From contig JAHBZS010000013.1 in assembly GCA_019635285.1 (NCBI GenBank), forward strand, positions 62,001 to 126,000: DNA of 64,000 nucleotides, read 5' to 3'. Source of the stretch: Rubrivivax sp. Lineage in GTDB: Bacteria; Pseudomonadota; Gammaproteobacteria; Burkholderiales; Burkholderiaceae_C. A program made the translations under genes and the position numbers. The notes under the pieces are model-generated. The model had not been told where the DNA came from and made no database searches. It saw only the letters and a list, made by a program, of their open reading frames with translations. The number at the start of each line of letters is the position of its first letter. The stretch's first letter is position 1. Below are positions 55,739-64,000 of the stretch, in pieces.

Positions 55739-57424
55739 GAGGCTGTGTGAGAACCCATTGGAGAGCAGGCGACGTTGGATGTCAGCGGCTGGAAGGCCGG
55801 CTCCGCTGTAGTTGAGCCACAGTGCCTCTCATGGCACGTTATTCCGCGCCTACGGATCTGGTGGATGCAGGTGTCAGGGATCGCGCATAAAGAGGCGCTT
55901 ACGCGACCGCCAACTTCATCGCCTTTATCGTTCTGGCGATACCGAGGATGCTCATCACGCGCTTGAGGTTGTAAGCCAGGACGTGAAGACTCATTTCGGT
56001 CGAGACGTGGGGCAGTCGGCGAGTCAAGAAGTGCGCCGAACCCATCCAGTGCTTCAGTGTCCCGAAGACATGCTCGACGGTTCGCTTGCGTACCGTCATC
56101 GCACTCGGCCGCTTGTCCAGCCGCCGCTGAACCGCTTCAAGGACGTGCTCATGCTCCCAGCGAGAGATACGTCGATAGTCGCTCGGTGTGCATTGCTGCT
56201 TTATCGGGCACCGTGGACAAGCACTGCTCCAGTAGCGACGTAGCTGCAGGCCGGCCTCTTCCCGGGTGAACCGGTAGATGGCCCGTTGACCGGCAGGGCA
56301 CTGGTACTCGTCGTCCCGCGCGATGTAGATGAAGTCGGACTTGTCGAAGCGCCCTTCGGCCTTCGCATTGGACGTCATGGACTTTGGCACGTAGGTGGCG
56401 ATTCCCGCGTCGTCGCAGGCCTTGAGCTCCCGGCTGTTGTAGTAGCCGCGGTCGGCATGCGCCTGCAGCCTGAGCTTGCCCATCGCCGCGCGTGCTGCCA
56501 GTGCCATAGCGCTGAGCTTCGAGCGGTCGCTGCTGTCGTTGGTGACCTCGTGCACAACAATGAGGTGGTGCTTGGCGTCGACGGCGACCTGGACGTTGTA
56601 GCCAACGATGCCCGAGCCCAGTCTGCTGGTGGCCATGGATCGCGCATCGGGGTCGGTGAGCGACACCTGGCCTTCGGGATTGTTCTTCAGCTGGTCCTTG
56701 AGAGTGTCCAGTTGGCGCATGCGCTCGCGCAGCTTCTTGATCTTGTCTTGCAATCGCTCCGCCTTGTCCAGGAGACCAGCGGGCTGAGTGCGGTCGGCTG
56801 TATCCAGCGTGTCCAAGTAGCGCTGAATGCTCTGCGAGATCTGCTGCTGGAATCGATCGATCTTCACCGCAGTGAAGTTGCGATCGCGGTTGTTGACCGC
56901 CTTGAACTTGCTGCTGTCGATGGCCACGATGGCTTGAGAGAACAGCTTCAGCTCACGGCACAAGAGGATGAAGCGGCGGCAGACATTGCGGATCCCCGCG
57001 CCGCTGTCGCGTCGGAAGTCAGCAATGGTCTTGAAGTCCGGCGCCAAGCGCCCGGTCAGCCACATCAGTTCGAGATTGCGCTGGCACTCGCGCTCCAGGC
57101 GCCTGCTGGACTGAATGTGGTTGAGGTACCCGTAAACGTAGATCTTCAGCAAGATCGCCGGGTGATACGACGGACGCCCCGTGACCGCCGGCGTCAAGCC
57201 CTCGAAGCCGAGGGCCGCCAGGTCGAGCTCGCCGATGAACGCGTCGATGACCCGCACCGGGTTGTCCTCAGCGACGAAGTCGTCAAGACACTCGGGAAGT
57301 AGCGAAACCTGGCTTCGGTCCTCGCCTTCAACGAATCGTGCCATCCGCTGCCTCCGCTTGCCGCGTCGGCTCGTCACTCTACGCACCCGCCCGTTGACGC
57401 GTCAGGGGGTTTTCACACAGTCTC
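55739..57424. mobile_element. IS1182-family insertion sequence
   Basis: A 1686-bp element with imperfect terminal inverted repeats: left GAGGCTGTGTGAGAACCCA (55739-55757), right (reverse strand) GAGACTGTGTGAAAACCCC (57424-57406), 16 of 19 positions identical. It contains one intact transposase gene reading leftward. No target duplication can be called with confidence. It lies between the P63C gene's promoter and a decayed binding-protein fragment. Confidence 0.85.
55899..57344 (-). CDS. IS1182-family transposase (DDE)
   Basis: A 481-residue, apparently intact transposase. The N-terminal domain (VSLLPECLDDFVAEDNPVRVIDAFI, GRPSYHPAILLKIYVYGYL) is a family hallmark. DDE candidates are the Asp of VAIDSSKFKAVNN, the Asp of HADRGYYNSREL and the Glu of RKRTVEHVFGTLK; the C-terminal part has paired cysteines (CPRCPIKQQC). 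ATG 57344 follows GGAGGC at 6 bp; a start at 57386 is less likely. Confidence 0.93.
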   Translation of the reverse strand: MARFVEGEDRSQVSLLPECLDDFVAEDNPVRVIDAFIGELDLAALGFEGLTPAVTGRPSYHPAILLKIYVYGYLNHIQSSRRLERECQRNLELMWLTGRLAPDFKTIADFRRDSGAGIRNVCRRFILLCRELKLFSQAIVAIDSSKFKAVNNRDRNFTAVKIDRFQQQISQSIQRYLDTLDTADRTQPAGLLDKAERLQDKIKKLRERMRQLDTLKDQLKNNPEGQVSLTDPDARSMATSRLGSGIVGYNVQVAVDAKHHLIVVHEVTNDSSDRSKLSAMALAARAAMGKLRLQAHADRGYYNSRELKACDDAGIATYVPKSMTSNAKAEGRFDKSDFIYIARDDEYQCPAGQRAIYRFTREEAGLQLRRYWSSACPRCPIKQQCTPSDYRRISRWEHEHVLEAVQRRLDKRPSAMTVRKRTVEHVFGTLKHWMGSAHFLTRRLPHVSTEMSLHVLAYNLKRVMSILGIARTIKAMKLAVA

Positions 57425-57517
57425 AGTCTGCAGCTGTCATGCGCCAACCCGGCCAGCGGGACCAAGGCGCGAAATACCCATTTCACCCTTGGATTCGGCG
57501 CCACGCCCCACGTCTCG

Positions 57518-57617
57518 CCCGCACCTGCATCGCGCCGTCGATGCCCAGGCACTCTCAGTCGCCCCGCACGACGACATTCCGGTCGCAGCCCGGCACCCGC
57601 GGGGCAGCGGTGATGCG
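57518..57617 (-). pseudogene. Decayed 3' end of a second substrate-binding-protein gene
   Basis: About 100 bp align base by base with the 3' end of the intact binding-protein gene (58311-58415), at roughly 70% identity by eye. Read on the - strand, PGCDRNVVVRGD, a stop, ECLGIDGAMQ matches LGFDRNIFVRDYWKYLDIDAAMQ of the intact gene, with the stop in place of the Trp. It lies on the far side of vapBC, so the toxin-antitoxin module is flanked by two related 3' ends. The rest of the gap 57425-57635 holds nothing else I can name. Confidence 0.7.
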
Positions 57618-57635
57618 TGGCGAGTCCGCTCTGGA

Positions 57636-58004
57636 TCAGCTGATGCCGGCCGCGGCGATGCCCAGCCCGCGCGCCGCCTCGGCCAGCCGCCGGTCGCGCG
57701 TCCACAGCGCGGCGCCGGCCAGCCGGGTCGCGCCGAGCAGGTGAATGTCGACGAAGCCGACGCCGCGACCGGCCAGCGCATGGCGATCGATGAAACCCAG
57801 CACCTCGGCCTGGCTCAACAACGGTGCGCTGGGCAGGCTGCAAAGCAACACCAGCACTTCATCGCGGCGCGGGAACAAGCCACAGGCGATCTCGCCGATC
57901 ACGAACGGGTGCGCCAGCACGTCGGCCGCTTCAAGCCGGCGCGCCAGCTGGGCATCGCCGCGACGCAGGTGGTCGGACCAGACCGAGGTATCGACCAGCA
58001 GCAC
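57636..58004 (-). CDS. vapC: VapC-type PIN-domain toxin
   Basis: A 122-residue PIN-domain ribonuclease. The acidic active site is visible: D5 (LLVDTSVWSDHL), E38 (VIGEIACG), D86 (VGFVDIHLLG) and D104 (WTRDRRLAEAA). VapC toxins cut specific RNAs, often initiator tRNA, when freed from VapB. The start is GTG 58004, 3 bp after the vapB stop, the usual antitoxin-toxin order. Confidence 0.9.
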   Translation of the reverse strand: MLLVDTSVWSDHLRRGDAQLARRLEAADVLAHPFVIGEIACGLFPRRDEVLVLLCSLPSAPLLSQAEVLGFIDRHALAGRGVGFVDIHLLGATRLAGAALWTRDRRLAEAARGLGIAAAGIS

Positions 58005-58007
58005 GGT

Positions 58008-58238
58008 CTACCGGGTGCGCCGCGGGCGGGCCGCGCGCGCAGCCTTGGGCGCCGGGCGCCGACGCGCCGGCAAGTCCAGCCCAGGCGCGCTGGCACCCAG
58101 CGCGGCAAGGCGGCGCGCCGCCTCGCGCTGCACGATGAGCTTCAGGCCCTCGTGCAGCAGCACCGAGCGTTCGGTGGTGCCCATGGCCGCGCCGGCCTGG
58201 GCCAGCAGGTCATCGTCCAGTGTGACCGTGGTGCGCAT
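58008..58238 (-). CDS. vapB: VapB-type antitoxin
   Basis: A 76-residue VapB-family antitoxin. The N-terminus MRTTVTLDDDLLAQAGAAMG is the ribbon-helix-helix DNA-binding segment of this group, followed by TERSVLLHEGLKLIVQREAARRLAALG. The Arg/Ala/Pro-rich C-terminus would wrap the toxin. Starts at 58244 or 58238 are both ATG; 58238 was chosen because a G-run acts as SD at better spacing. It represses the module's own promoter in related systems. Confidence 0.85.
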   Translation of the reverse strand: MRTTVTLDDDLLAQAGAAMGTTERSVLLHEGLKLIVQREAARRLAALGASAPGLDLPARRRPAPKAARAARPRRTR

Positions 58239-58310
58239 CGCCATCCCCCCATCTCTGCTGGCCGGCATGCTACATCAGCGGGTGCATCAAACGATGCGCC
58301 CGTTGGTGCT

Positions 58311-60122
58311 TCATCGCTCCCCCCGCGCCTGCATCGCCGCGTCGATATCCAGGTACTTCCAATAGTCCCGCACGAAGATGTTGCGGTCGAAGCCCAGCAC
58401 CCACGGGTGCCACAGGTCGGTGGTGATGCGGTGCACGTGCACCTTGTAGGGCATGTAGGCGATCATGATCTTCTTGGCCTGGTCCAGCAGCGCCTGGCGC
58501 TCGGGGCCGTCGGGCAGCATGCGCTGGCGTTCGTACAGCTCGTTGAAGGCCTTCAGGTCGAAGCGCGCATGGTTGGCCTGGCCCTTGTTGGGGCCGTAGC
58601 CCAGCGCCAGAAAGGTGTCCGCGTCGGGCTGGCCGGCGCTCCAGCCCACGCCCCACATCATCAGTTTGCCGGCGCGGCTGGCCTTCAGCTGCTCGGGCCA
58701 CTTGGCCACCTTGAAGTCGATGCGCAGGCCCAGCGCGTCCATGTTCTTCTTCCACAGTTCGGCCAGCTGGCGCGAGGTCTGGTCGGGCGAGGTGGCGTAT
58801 TCCAGCTGCAGCGGCCGGCCGTCGGGCAGCTCGCGCCAGCCGTCGCCGTCGCGGTCGACATAGCCGTACAGGTCGAGCAGCGCCTTGGCGCGCGCCAGGT
58901 TGTGCTCGCCCATCTCGCTCTTGAAGGCGGGGTCGTAGCCCCAGGTGCCGGGCGCGATGGGGCTCTGCGCCGGCACGGCCTGGCCGCGGCGCACCAGCAG
59001 GATCTCGCGCTCCACGTCCACCGCCAGCGCGATGGCGCGGCGCAGCGCCACCTTCTCGGGCGCGTTGCCGCCGACCACCGGGTTCTCCATGCCGAAGTAG
59101 GTGACGGCCACGTCGGCGCGCGGCACGCGCAGCATGCCGATGCCGCGCTTGGCCAGGTTGGGCGCCAGCCGGTTGTTGGGCATGGCGATGTTGGCAAATT
59201 CGCCGGGCACGGTTTCCAGGATGTCCTGCTCGCCGTTCAAGAAGGACAGCCAGCGTGGCTGCGCTTCTTCGATGACGGCGATCTGCACCTCGTCGATCAT
59301 CGGCAGGCGCCGGCCCTTGAACTTCTGCGCGATGGCCACCAGCCGTGCGTCGTCGGCCGGCGGCTGTTCATCGTAGCGCACCTCGCGGTAGTTGGGGTTC
59401 TTGCGCAGCAGCATGCGCGAGCTGCGCCGCCACTGCGCCAGCCGGTAGGGGCCGGTGCCCACCGGATGCTCGCCCACCTTGTCGCCATAGGCGTCGACCA
59501 CCTCGCGCGCCAGCGCGCCGGTAAAGGAGCCGTCGGCCAGGTTGTAGAGGAAGCGCGGGTTGGGCTCGGCCAGGGTGATGCGCAAGGTGTAGCGGTCCAG
59601 CGCGCGCAGGCCTTCGACGTCGGTGTCGTAGTCGAAGGGCGTCTTGTCCTGCAGCGCGCGCTTGCGCAGCTCGCTCAGGCCCAGGATCTTGGCGTTCTCC
59701 AGGATGTAGAGGTTGCCGCTCTTCCAGCGCGGGTCGTAGTGGCGCTTGATCGAATACACGTAGTCGGCGGCGGTGAGCTCGCGCTTCTTGCCGCCGAAGG
59801 CCGGGTCGTCGTCGAAGTGGATGCCGGGCTGGATGCGCACGGTGAACGTGCGGTAGTCGGCCGACACCTCGGGCATGCCCGCCGCGGTGTTGGGCCGCAG
59901 CCGGAACGGCCGCGCCATGAACGCAAATTCCAGCGGCGCGTCGAAGATGCCGGCGGCCACGGTGCGCGAGTACAGGTCACTGATCTGCGCCGGGTCGAAG
60001 CTGGTCTCGGCGATGGGGAAGGCGTAGCGCAGCGTCTTGGTGGGCGACGGCGGGGGCGTGGGCTGGGCGGAACAGGCCCAGGCCAGGCTCGCCAACCACA
60101 GGCCGCACAAGGCTCGCTTCAT
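58311..60122 (-). CDS. Peptide/nickel-type ABC transporter substrate-binding lipoprotein (SBP family 5)
   Basis: A 603-residue solute-binding protein of the DppA/OppA/YejA type. A short signal ends in the lipobox-like LAWAC (Cys17). Family blocks include TLRYAFPIAETSFDPAQISDLYS, DYVYSIKRHYDP, HPVGTGPYRLAQWRRSSRM and PDGPERQALLDQAKKIMIAYMP. The ligand is probably an oligopeptide or murein peptide. It is transcribed away from the permease genes, with its start only 23 bp from that of the first permease (60146). Confidence 0.92.
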   Translation of the reverse strand: MKRALCGLWLASLAWACSAQPTPPPSPTKTLRYAFPIAETSFDPAQISDLYSRTVAAGIFDAPLEFAFMARPFRLRPNTAAGMPEVSADYRTFTVRIQPGIHFDDDPAFGGKKRELTAADYVYSIKRHYDPRWKSGNLYILENAKILGLSELRKRALQDKTPFDYDTDVEGLRALDRYTLRITLAEPNPRFLYNLADGSFTGALAREVVDAYGDKVGEHPVGTGPYRLAQWRRSSRMLLRKNPNYREVRYDEQPPADDARLVAIAQKFKGRRLPMIDEVQIAVIEEAQPRWLSFLNGEQDILETVPGEFANIAMPNNRLAPNLAKRGIGMLRVPRADVAVTYFGMENPVVGGNAPEKVALRRAIALAVDVEREILLVRRGQAVPAQSPIAPGTWGYDPAFKSEMGEHNLARAKALLDLYGYVDRDGDGWRELPDGRPLQLEYATSPDQTSRQLAELWKKNMDALGLRIDFKVAKWPEQLKASRAGKLMMWGVGWSAGQPDADTFLALGYGPNKGQANHARFDLKAFNELYERQRMLPDGPERQALLDQAKKIMIAYMPYKVHVHRITTDLWHPWVLGFDRNIFVRDYWKYLDIDAAMQARGER

Positions 60123-60145
60123 GCCGTGCAGCCTACACTGGCCGC

Positions 60146-61084
60146 ATGGCTGCGTACCTGCTCCGGCGCCTGTGGCAGATGGTCCCGACGCTGCTGGGCG
60201 TGGTGCTGCTGGTGTTTGCGCTGTTCAAGGTGTTCGGCGGCGACCCGGCCGAAGTGCTGGGCGGGCTGAACGCCGCGCCGGAGCAGATCGAGGCGATCCG
60301 CCGCCAGCTGGGGCTGGACCGGCCGTGGTGGGCGCAGCTGGGCCTGTTCATCCAGCAGATCGTCACCTTCGACTGGGGCAAGAGCTGGGCGACGCACGAG
60401 CCGGTGGCCCAGCTCTTTGCCACGCGGCTGCCGGCCACGCTGACGGTGATGCTGCCGATCCTGCTGCTGGACACGCTGCTGGCGGTGCCGCTGGCGCTGG
60501 CGGTGGCCACGGTGCGCGGCTCGCTGACCGACCGCGTGGTGATGATCGTCACCACCGTGGCGCTGTCCATCAGCTTCCTGGTCTACATCATCGTCGGCCA
60601 GTATGTGTTCGGCTTCCAGCTGGGCTGGTTCCCGGTGCAGGGCTGGAGCGACAGCCTGTGGACCAACCTGACGGTGTATGCGCCGCTGCCGGTGCTGCTG
60701 GCCGTGCTGGTGGGGCTGGCGCCGCAGACGCGGCTGTACCGCAGCTTCTTCCTCGACGAGATCGGCCAGGACTACGTGCGCACCGCGCGCGCCAAGGGCA
60801 TGAGCGAGCGCGTGGTGCTGCTGCGCCACGTGCTGCGCAATGCGCTGATCCCCATCCTCACCAACATCGGGCTGGCCTTGCCCGGCATCTTCGTCGGCTC
60901 GTTCCTCATCGAGGTGTTTTTCTCCATTCCCGGCCTGGGCCGCGAGGTGCTGCTGGCGGTGAACCGCAGCGACTACCCGGTGATCCAGGCGGTGACGGTC
61001 TACGTCGCGCTGCTGACCATGGGCATCAACCTGTTGACCGACCTGCTCTACCAATGGGCCGATCCGCGGGTGCAGCTGACATGA
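60146..61084 (+). CDS. ABC transporter permease (DppB/OppB type)
   Basis: A 312-residue inner-membrane permease with about six helices. The N-terminal MAAYLLRRLWQMVPTLLGVVLLVFAL and the EAA loop YVRTARAKGMSERVVLLRHVLRNALIPILTNIG are typical of the OppB/DppB group. It pairs with the permease at 61146 and the ATPase at 62204. Start ATG 60146; the upstream region is the 23-bp gap shared with the binding-protein gene. Confidence 0.93.
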   Translation: MAAYLLRRLWQMVPTLLGVVLLVFALFKVFGGDPAEVLGGLNAAPEQIEAIRRQLGLDRPWWAQLGLFIQQIVTFDWGKSWATHEPVAQLFATRLPATLTVMLPILLLDTLLAVPLALAVATVRGSLTDRVVMIVTTVALSISFLVYIIVGQYVFGFQLGWFPVQGWSDSLWTNLTVYAPLPVLLAVLVGLAPQTRLYRSFFLDEIGQDYVRTARAKGMSERVVLLRHVLRNALIPILTNIGLALPGIFVGSFLIEVFFSIPGLGREVLLAVNRSDYPVIQAVTVYVALLTMGINLLTDLLYQWADPRVQLT

Positions 61085-61145
61085 CCGACCCCCGGCGCGC
61101 AGCGGTCGCCCGTCGAGCCACGGCCTGGCGCGTCGGCGGTCGCAC

Positions 61146-62203
61146 ATGAGCCCCGCGCTCTCGGCGGACACACCGCGCGTGGCCCGCGATGCGCGCTCCG
61201 CCGGCGTGTGGTCCGCGGCCTGGCAGCGCTTTCGCACCGACCGCGTCGGCATGGCCGGGCTGGGCGTGGTGCTGGCCTTCCTGCTGATGATCGCGGCCTC
61301 GGCACTGGGCCTGCTGGCCGGCGACTGGCAGCGCGAGCGCGGCGTGCCCAGCGCCCCGCCCAGCTTCGTCGGCGCCCGGCCGGCCGCCGCGCCGGGCACG
61401 CTGGCGCAGCCCCAGGGGCCGAACGCCGACCTGTCCGCCGTCGACCCGCTGGCGCCGCGCTACAAGGAATGGGACGAGCGCGCCGCGCGCTTCCGCGACG
61501 TGGAGGTGCACAAGCTGCAGACCCTGCCGCTGGGCGGCGACCGGCTGGGCCGCGACGTGCTGGCCAAGGCGGTGAAGGGCAGCGAGGTCTCGGTCTTCGT
61601 CGGCCTGATGGCGGCGCTGGTGGCCACGTCCATCGGCACGGTGCTGGGGGCGCTGGCCGGCTTCGTCGGCGGGCGCACCGGCGACCTGCTGGAGTGGCTG
61701 TACAACGTGTTCACGTCGATCCCCGGCATCCTGCTGATCTTTGCCTTTGCCGCGGTGTTCGGCCGCGGCGTCGGCACGGTGGTGCTGATCCTGGGGCTGA
61801 CCGGCTGGACCGGCGTGTACCGGCTGCTGCGCGCCGAATTCATCAAGCACGCGGTGCGCGACTACGTGCGTGCGGCGCAGGCCATCGGCGCCAGCGCGGC
61901 CAGCCGCATGTTCCGGCACATCCTGCCCAACGTCAGCCATGTGATCCTGGTGCAGCTGTCGATCCTGACGGTGGGTTTCATCAAGGCCGAGGTCATCCTG
62001 TCCTACCTGGGGCTGGGCGTGCCGCTGGACCAGGTGAGCTGGGGCACGATGCTGGCCGAGGCGCAGAGCGAGCTGCTGCTGGGCCACTGGTGGCAGCTGG
62101 CCACGGCCACGCTGTTCATGGCGGTGTTCGTCACCGCTTTCTCGCTGATGACCGACGCGCTGCGCGACGCGCTGGACCCAAAGCTGCGCGGGCTGGAGGC
62201 CTG

Positions 62204-62204
<1 letters not shown>
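61146..62204 (+). CDS. ABC transporter permease (DppC/OppC/YejE type)
   Basis: A 352-residue inner-membrane permease. A periplasmic loop of about 100 residues after the first helix is longer than in DppC and resembles YejE. The EAA loop reads YVRAAQAIGASAASRMFRHILPNVSHVILVQLSILTVGF. The start is 61 bp after the first permease stop. Its stop overlaps the ATPase start as TGATG, indicating coupling. Confidence 0.92.
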
Positions 62205-63868
<1,664 letters not shown>

Positions 63869-63958
63869 TTGTAACAACGGCGCGGGCGAGGCGACGAATC
63901 TCGGCAGCGCAAGGCCCGCGCGGCGTGAACAAGCGCACGGCGCGGCGCCGCCGCCGTC

Positions 63959-63973
63959 TGGCATGGAAACTGC
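63959..63973 (+). promoter_or_regulatory. Possible sigma-54 promoter near the right edge
   Basis: TGGCATGGAAACTGC has the GG-N10-GC spacing of a -24/-12 promoter and matches the TGGCACG-N4-TTGC consensus at 9 of 11 defined positions. Any target gene lies beyond 64000. The last 132 bp (63869-64000) hold no gene. Confidence 0.35.
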
Positions 63974-64000
63974 CCTCTACACCGCACGGCCCGTGTGCCG

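Noticed and set aside
55734-57430. CAGTC flanking the IS as a target-site duplication
   Set aside because: The matches fall at different offsets from the two inverted repeats and overlap the repeats themselves, so the call would be arbitrary.
57379-57843. Open frames on the - strand beside vapC as a second toxin-antitoxin gene
   Set aside because: They overlap vapC in another frame and the decayed binding-protein fragment; no family motif is seen.
63878-63888. GTTGT-A-ACAAC dyad after the ABC ATPase gene as a terminator
   Set aside because: Arms of 5 bp with a 1-nt centre cannot form a hairpin loop, and no T-run follows.

Overview
This 64 kb window is GC-rich chromosomal DNA, very probably from a beta-proteobacterium of the order Burkholderiales (Rubrivivax/Ideonella/Comamonadaceae-like). 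The reasons are gene order (sucC-sucD next to recA-recX, mreBCD-mrdA-rodA back to back with gatCAB), dense packing with many ATGA start/stop overlaps, and codon use dominated by G or C in the third position. I see no rRNA, tRNA or CRISPR array.

Layout. (1) 1-19974 is mostly core genome: two tandem TerC-UspA fusion genes, sucCD, recX and recA (with a LexA box), an OmpR-type two-component pair, a 3-hydroxyacid dehydrogenase, the rod-shape operon mreB-mreC-mreD-mrdA-rodA, the divergent gatCAB amidotransferase operon, a coiled-coil DUF4124 protein and pyrE. (2) 19987-23300 holds an exonuclease III-type gene whose start lies 12 bp from that of pyrE, a small gene behind a Fur-box-like dyad, and a denD-like sugar-acid operon that carries the decayed remnant of an otnI/hydroxypyruvate isomerase gene. 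(3) 23394-31198 is one tight operon: TetR regulator, outer-membrane factor, membrane-fusion protein, RND pump, alpha/beta hydrolase and ParA-like ATPase. (4) 31278-44861 is the accessory and least understood part. It has three large exported proteins of unknown role (a Tat-type lipoprotein with a beta-propeller-like end, a frameshifted pentapeptide-repeat protein, and a beta-helix plus bulb-lectin lipoprotein), a LuxR-type and a Crp-type regulator, and an adenylate cyclase-TPR / PAP2-haloperoxidase / subtilase operon. (5) 44970-54325 holds an M48 peptidase, AmpG, an ECF sigma/anti-sigma pair (anti-sigma frameshifted), trxC, acetoacetyl-CoA synthetase and an M16 peptidase. (6) 54420-58240 looks like a small mobile island: a P63C-domain gene with its own operator repeats, a complete IS1182-type element, a decayed copy of a substrate-binding-protein 3' end, and a VapBC module. 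(7) 58311-63868 is a peptide/nickel-type ABC importer, with the binding-protein gene transcribed away from the permease/ATPase genes. The right edge carries a possible sigma-54 promoter for a gene beyond the window.

How parts may work together: the cyclase-TPR protein (44861-43071) and the Crp-type regulator (39448-40119), whose cAMP-pocket and TGTGA-reading residues look conserved, sit at opposite ends of a 5 kb block. A TGTGA-N5-TCACA dyad lies in the divergent gap between the exported-protein cluster and the LuxR gene. A local cAMP-controlled programme of envelope or exported proteins is therefore a reasonable, untested hypothesis. Two genes are each broken by an apparent single-base loss, which may be real decay or assembly error.
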